Assembly: GCA_950295325.1 (NCBI GenBank)
Contig: OX485804.1
Coordinates: 18,476,001 to 18,540,000 of the forward strand
Origin: Polytrichum commune
Lineage: Eukaryota > Streptophyta > Polytrichopsida > Polytrichales > Polytrichaceae
Direction: 5' to 3'
DNA: 64,000 nt
The translations under genes and the position numbers were made by a program. This document shows positions 59,674 through 64,000 of the stretch, piece after piece. Each line of letters starts with the position of its first letter. Positions within the stretch are counted from its first letter, which is position 1. Under the pieces are notes generated by a model, which saw only the letters and a program-made list of their open reading frames with translations, searched no databases and had not been told where the DNA came from.

Positions 59674-62052
59674 AATTCTCATAGAACTGTCTGAGTGTCG
59701 AAAACACCTCTGATTTCTTGATTACCAAATAACAGATAGTCCAATGTCTCAAGAAACAGATAGGACGATGTGGTTTTTCCGACAATAAGAGGGTGGAAGG
59801 TGTATAGGGACCCACACTCACAATCTAATGGATTGTACAAGTGGAAGGATGATCATAAGTACATAATCTTGATCTGGTAGAAGTACACAAGGAAGAAAGC
59901 TCCTTACAATTCTTCTACTTAGCAAAAATAAAAACGGAAAAAAATCATCCTATTGGTCTTTCTGGCCTAGAATGCGCCCTCACGTGTTAAATGGATTAAT
60001 TACCATATATGGAATCATCCATACAAAGGGGCTCTTCAAAATTCAGGGAAGCCTCTAAAAGTCCGTATAACAGGAGTGGCTGCACTGTTTTTTACATAAC
60101 CTGGTTATGAACAGTAGACTATAAAATACTCACAGAAATATCCATTACCCGGAAATGAACTATTAACATTACGGGAACAGATGACATATATTTTTGTGGA
60201 CAGGATGATTGGTACTAGTAATCTTAAAAATGGTTCTAAGTAAGGATCTGAACTCATTCAGTTCGTTGATAGATCTTTGATATGTAACCAGTTAAAGAGT
60301 TCCAAGGAACACTAGTGACCAATGAAGTATTACTGGTTCTTTAAAGAGGACAGATCTATTGAAGGAGTCTATCTTCATGCTTTTGTCAACAACCTGTTGA
60401 GATCCAGTAAATACAGAAGTACTACGAGGGAAGGAAGTGTGTTAAAGTATGAAATCCCGAGGCCAGTTGCTTCGGAGAAAAATTTGAAGTGAATACTCAA
60501 AACATACATATATGACGACTTTCGGTGAACAGCTAAGAGTTGGTCACATATAATGACATAGAATTATGTGGCTATATATGTCCCTATAATGATTATGATA
60601 ACCATTTGGGAAGAAAATGAGCAATGAAGTGTGAATTGATATAAGTAAGATTCACACCAACAATACTCTTAGGCACCGTGTGAGGCAGCGGTTACAGTCA
60701 CTGGACCCGCGAACATTGAATCTTGGAAAACCCATCTTCTATTCTTTTTTTCAATAAAATGAGTATGTATTGACAAGAAGAAGGTTGGATTTACAACACG
60801 TGACAAGAGTTAACAGTGTTCTTATCAAGGCGATTCGAGGATTGGTCGTATATAATATGCAATATTATATGGCAACTCTGACACTAAAAAATTATTGAGC
60901 AACAAGAAGAAATGAGATACCAACTTGAGTCATACAGAAGCACACTAGTCCTTACTTAAGAATTCATAGGATGAAAATTGAATACTATATACCATTTGAT
61001 TATCAAGACCCTGTGGTAACAGGGGTGTATGTTGTCAATTACTTTACCTAACATAACTCTACAATAAGGTTACCATAACCTATTGTAACAAGAGTTTTAA
61101 TCCGGACAAGATTAGTCAGCTCTCGCTCGATGTGTGAGGCTCAACAAAATAAATTTAACTAGGCGCTATATGTAATGTTTATATAAAAAATAAAAATAAA
61201 AATAAAACTATCATATTTTTATTGTGATGAATTTATATTTATATAAAGTATAAAAGTATAAATATCTTAATTTTATCAAAAAAATTCACCTCATTGTTTA
61301 TCATGAACACTATACAAGTATAATTAATCCTTAGCAAGCATTGATTTCTAGTTTGAATGACCCAAGCCACTATAGACTTTGATTCATTTAACAATATATG
61401 TGCCTCTAGGAGTAGGAGAAGATTTGTATATGTCTATTTTTTCTATTTCAAGAATAATAATTGATTCTAATGATATATCTTCATGATTCCCTATCACTAT
61501 ATTCGTTAATTAGAGACTTTGGAAAGTCTCAAAATAAATGCAAATGGTTTAATATTTAATTCAATTTCTTATTGTGATGACATGAATTTGTTCCAAATTG
61601 GTTAGTGTCGCCCATGCAAATCACTTTATTAAGTCACATTGCATATATTTTTGTGTTTTTCTTGTTCTTTATTTGAAAAAACTATGTCCTTAAATAGTCT
61701 CAAAATCATGAAAAAGTCTCCGATTACCGAATATGATATTCGGGCCTACAAAAATTGGGATTGTACTTTCACCTCTCCTATGCATAGTAGTTTCATGAAG
61801 GGAAGCTAAGACATGAGCAATGAGCAGTGAGTGATGAGCAGTAACATGTGAGCAATAAAGTTACATATACTAAATTCACACAACTATAGGGGCCATGATT
61901 TAAATTTGAAATTATACTTATTGAATTCATTCGATTGTATAGTATTGACATCTCAAAAATTGAGTACATAAAGGGGTTTATTACCATGGACTACTAAAAA
62001 AGCATCTAGTTAATTGTTGATTTTTATTGTAATAAACTAACACATTGTTACG
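59674..62052. other. No gene seen
   Basis: AT-rich sequence without domains, splice-supported exons or repeat boundaries that I can recognise. A run of TTTATAT-rich simple sequence lies near 61170-61260. Confidence 0.4.
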
Positions 62053-64000
62053 TGTGAGCCCAAATTTGGGCCCACATGTGTTCTTAGTCTTTAAAAATCA
62101 ATGAAACTAGATTTTTTATCACATTGAATACTCAAAAACATAAAAAGAGTGATGTCTTCCAATTTAACTTTGAGTGGGGTTAAACGTTTACGTGTTTAGT
62201 TATTTATTAATGGGTGTAGGAGAGATTAAGTTAGGTGGTTAACCCCTAAAGGACCGTAAGGCCCCCATGGGGCTTTTGATTGTAGAAAAGTGCAAATTGG
62301 ATGAGATTGTTCCAAATAAGCCCAAATTTACGGGGAGAGAACCCTAGCTATTTTTGCGAGATGGATCCAATGGTCTTTTCTGATCAGAAAATGATGAAGG
62401 ATTGGATTTTTGGCGAATTCTTTGAGTTTTCAGTTTTTGGGCCCAATCTCATTGCTTGGAGACTTCAGAGTCCCATATCTTTTTTTCCACACCTCAAAAT
62501 TTGACGAAAAAAATTCCACATGAGGGTCATGATGTTCTTTACATGTGGTAAAAATTTCAGATGTTTTGGAGTACTTCTAAGCAATCTAATTCCAGCATAA
62601 GTACGAAGTACCCCCTGCCCAAACAATTTCCATCAATCTTCTCAACGGTGGCAATTTCTCAGAAATTGTGCGATCTTGTCGATCTTTTTTTCATAAACAA
62701 GCTATGTAAGTCTTCTTAAGTTTCAACGGTGCCGATCGTGAAAATTACCCCACACTAATAAGAAATTGAGCTTGCTACAAGAGCTAATCAAGAAAACATG
62801 ACCTAAGCTAAAACACCCCCAGTCCTTTAGGGGTTAATTAATTGTTGGTAGAGGGCCAGGGTCAAGACTAAGTGATGCCAAGCTTAAATTGTTGGAATTA
62901 AGGCTTGTGAGTGTTCGTTTTGGGCATGGGGCTCCACTGCCCTAGAGATTTCCGGGACCCTGGACAGTAGGAGGCGGTTGGGCAAGTGACAGGAGAAGCA
63001 GGCTCTCTCTCTCGTTCTTCGACCAGGGGGTTTCGAAGACAGGGGGTGGTGAAGGAAAAGGTAGCAGGAGAGAGGAAGTCGACAAGAAGGAATCCCTGCC
63101 GATTTTCACAGTCTGTCGGGGTTGCGCAATGTCTATCGTAAGTTGCACACAAGTTGGTTAGTTGTTCGCCCAGAAGGCAGCCAAAGGAAGGCAACTGCCA
63201 GGAGGAGGAGTGTCGCAACCCTTGCTAGCCCCCCCTTGACCATCTTGCCAATTTTCAATTCTAGCAAAGGTTACGAGTGGCTAACCCTTCGCATACCGCC
63301 ATGCTAATGGTTAGCTCCTCTAACCCCGGACCAATAGTTCATAGGAGGGAACCAACCCTCCTACTTTGCTTTCGGGACTCACCCCTTAATCGGTAACCCA
63401 TTTCCCCAATGTGGACTTCCATCCATGGAAGTCCAATCCTATGTTGATCATCGCGTTGCCGGAGCAACACTACAACAACCCGAACCATACTAGGCAACTA
63501 TGGCCTCACAATAGGCCAAAAGCCCATGGAGGCCTTGCCGTTCGGCCTCGGGTGGGTGAGGCCACACCACCTCACCCATATAAGCCTCTAGGACTTCACG
63601 CGGGGCCCCTACCCCACCGTCAACCAACCTCTTGTCTCTCTACCAAGAGTTGGGGCCAAGTGGACATTTTCCTTTAGCTGCTGGGCCTAGAACCCCCCAG
63701 CAGCTTCAGACCATCATAACTTCCTTGTATGATGTCTGATCATAACAACCAACCACTCCATCTTCATCTACGTTTCACGTAGATGCCGATGGACTCCTCA
63801 CTTGCCCCATTTGGGCAAGTTATGAGGACGTTATGCCTCTTTGAACCTTGGCAGTCCCGGGAGTCACTCCCAGGCACTGCTGCACCAGGGCGCTGTCCCG
63901 GGACAGCGCCCCACTCAAATGGCCATAACTCCTAGCTCACACCTCCGATTGAGGTGTTCTTGAGCATTCTAGAATCACCACGCTATGAGCTACGCATAGC
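62053..64000 (+). mobile_element. LTR or LTR-related element, 5' end, running off the window
   Basis: It starts TGTGAGCCCAAATTTGGGCC, then CACATGTGTTCTTAG, matching the starts of the solo LTRs at 21905 (plus) and the inverse of 21328 and 26962. A later CATAAAAAGAGTGA phrase is also shared with 21905. No matching right end with the GCGTCGTAGTCCGGG mark is seen before 64000. It is therefore either longer than the others, or a related family sharing only the ends. No gag or pol was seen. ORFs such as 62898-63218 have no family support. Confidence 0.55.
63851..63911. repeat. Two adjacent GC-rich hairpins
   Basis: The first (63851-63880) pairs GCAGT with ACTGC and GGGAGT with ACTCCC. The second (63888-63911) is a perfect 24-bp palindrome centred on TCCCGGGA (half-site GGGCGCTGTCCC). 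They lie inside the LTR-related region. Confidence 0.85.

Noticed and set aside
60661-60730. Possible tRNA-like segment
   Set aside because: It has no T-loop GGTTCGA-type motif and no convincing cloverleaf.

Overview
The window looks like intergenic DNA from a large, repeat-rich land-plant nuclear genome. It is AT-rich overall. I found no rRNA, tRNA, CRISPR array, operon or intact host gene. The plant assignment rests on a PIF/Harbinger element carrying a plant-type Myb/SANT-like gene, TG...CA solo LTRs with 5-bp target duplications, a degenerate Ty3/gypsy reverse transcriptase and a short TTTAGGG tract. The species cannot be told from this sequence.

Layout. 1-7 kb: exon-like fragments, a 273-bp tandem duplication and unidentified AT-rich DNA. 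7.1-10.5 kb: a Harbinger-type DNA transposon with TTA target duplications and a broken Myb-like gene, but no recognisable transposase. 11.3-14.6 kb: a cluster of small inverted-repeat elements. 18.5-27.5 kb: an old minus-strand coding relic invaded by solo LTRs. These are one copy at 19398-21328 and one at 21432-26962, and the second holds two further solo LTRs (21905-24068 and 24748-26307). All four have target duplications, one of them imperfect. 30.8-32.1 kb: remains of a gypsy pol on the minus strand. 32-46 kb: nothing recognisable except simple repeats. 46.35-46.75 kb: a Harbinger-type MITE with the same kind of ends and TTA duplication.

The main feature is a 12.3-kb non-LTR retrotransposon (LINE) at 47321-59661, bounded by the 12-bp duplication TAGAATTACAGA. 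It encodes a large ORF1 with an RRM-like region and a predicted coiled coil. Its ORF2 carries, in order, a 2A-type ribosome-skipping motif (GDVEPNPGP), a second degenerate 2A in an exact 200-codon duplication, an apurinic (APE-type) endonuclease, a YADD reverse transcriptase, an RNase H with its acidic residues, a CCHC knuckle and a C-terminal region resembling the restriction-like endonuclease (RLE) of R2 and Dualen/RandI elements. ORF2 is broken by one in-frame stop and one shift in a C run. The 3' UTR holds three consecutive hairpins and ends in TTTTC repeats rather than poly(A). A LINE with APE plus RLE plus RNase H plus a duplicated 2A in a land-plant-like genome is the best candidate here for an undescribed system.

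59.7-62 kb: no gene seen. 62053 to the window end: the start of another LTR of the same terminal type, with two strong GC-rich hairpins near the end.
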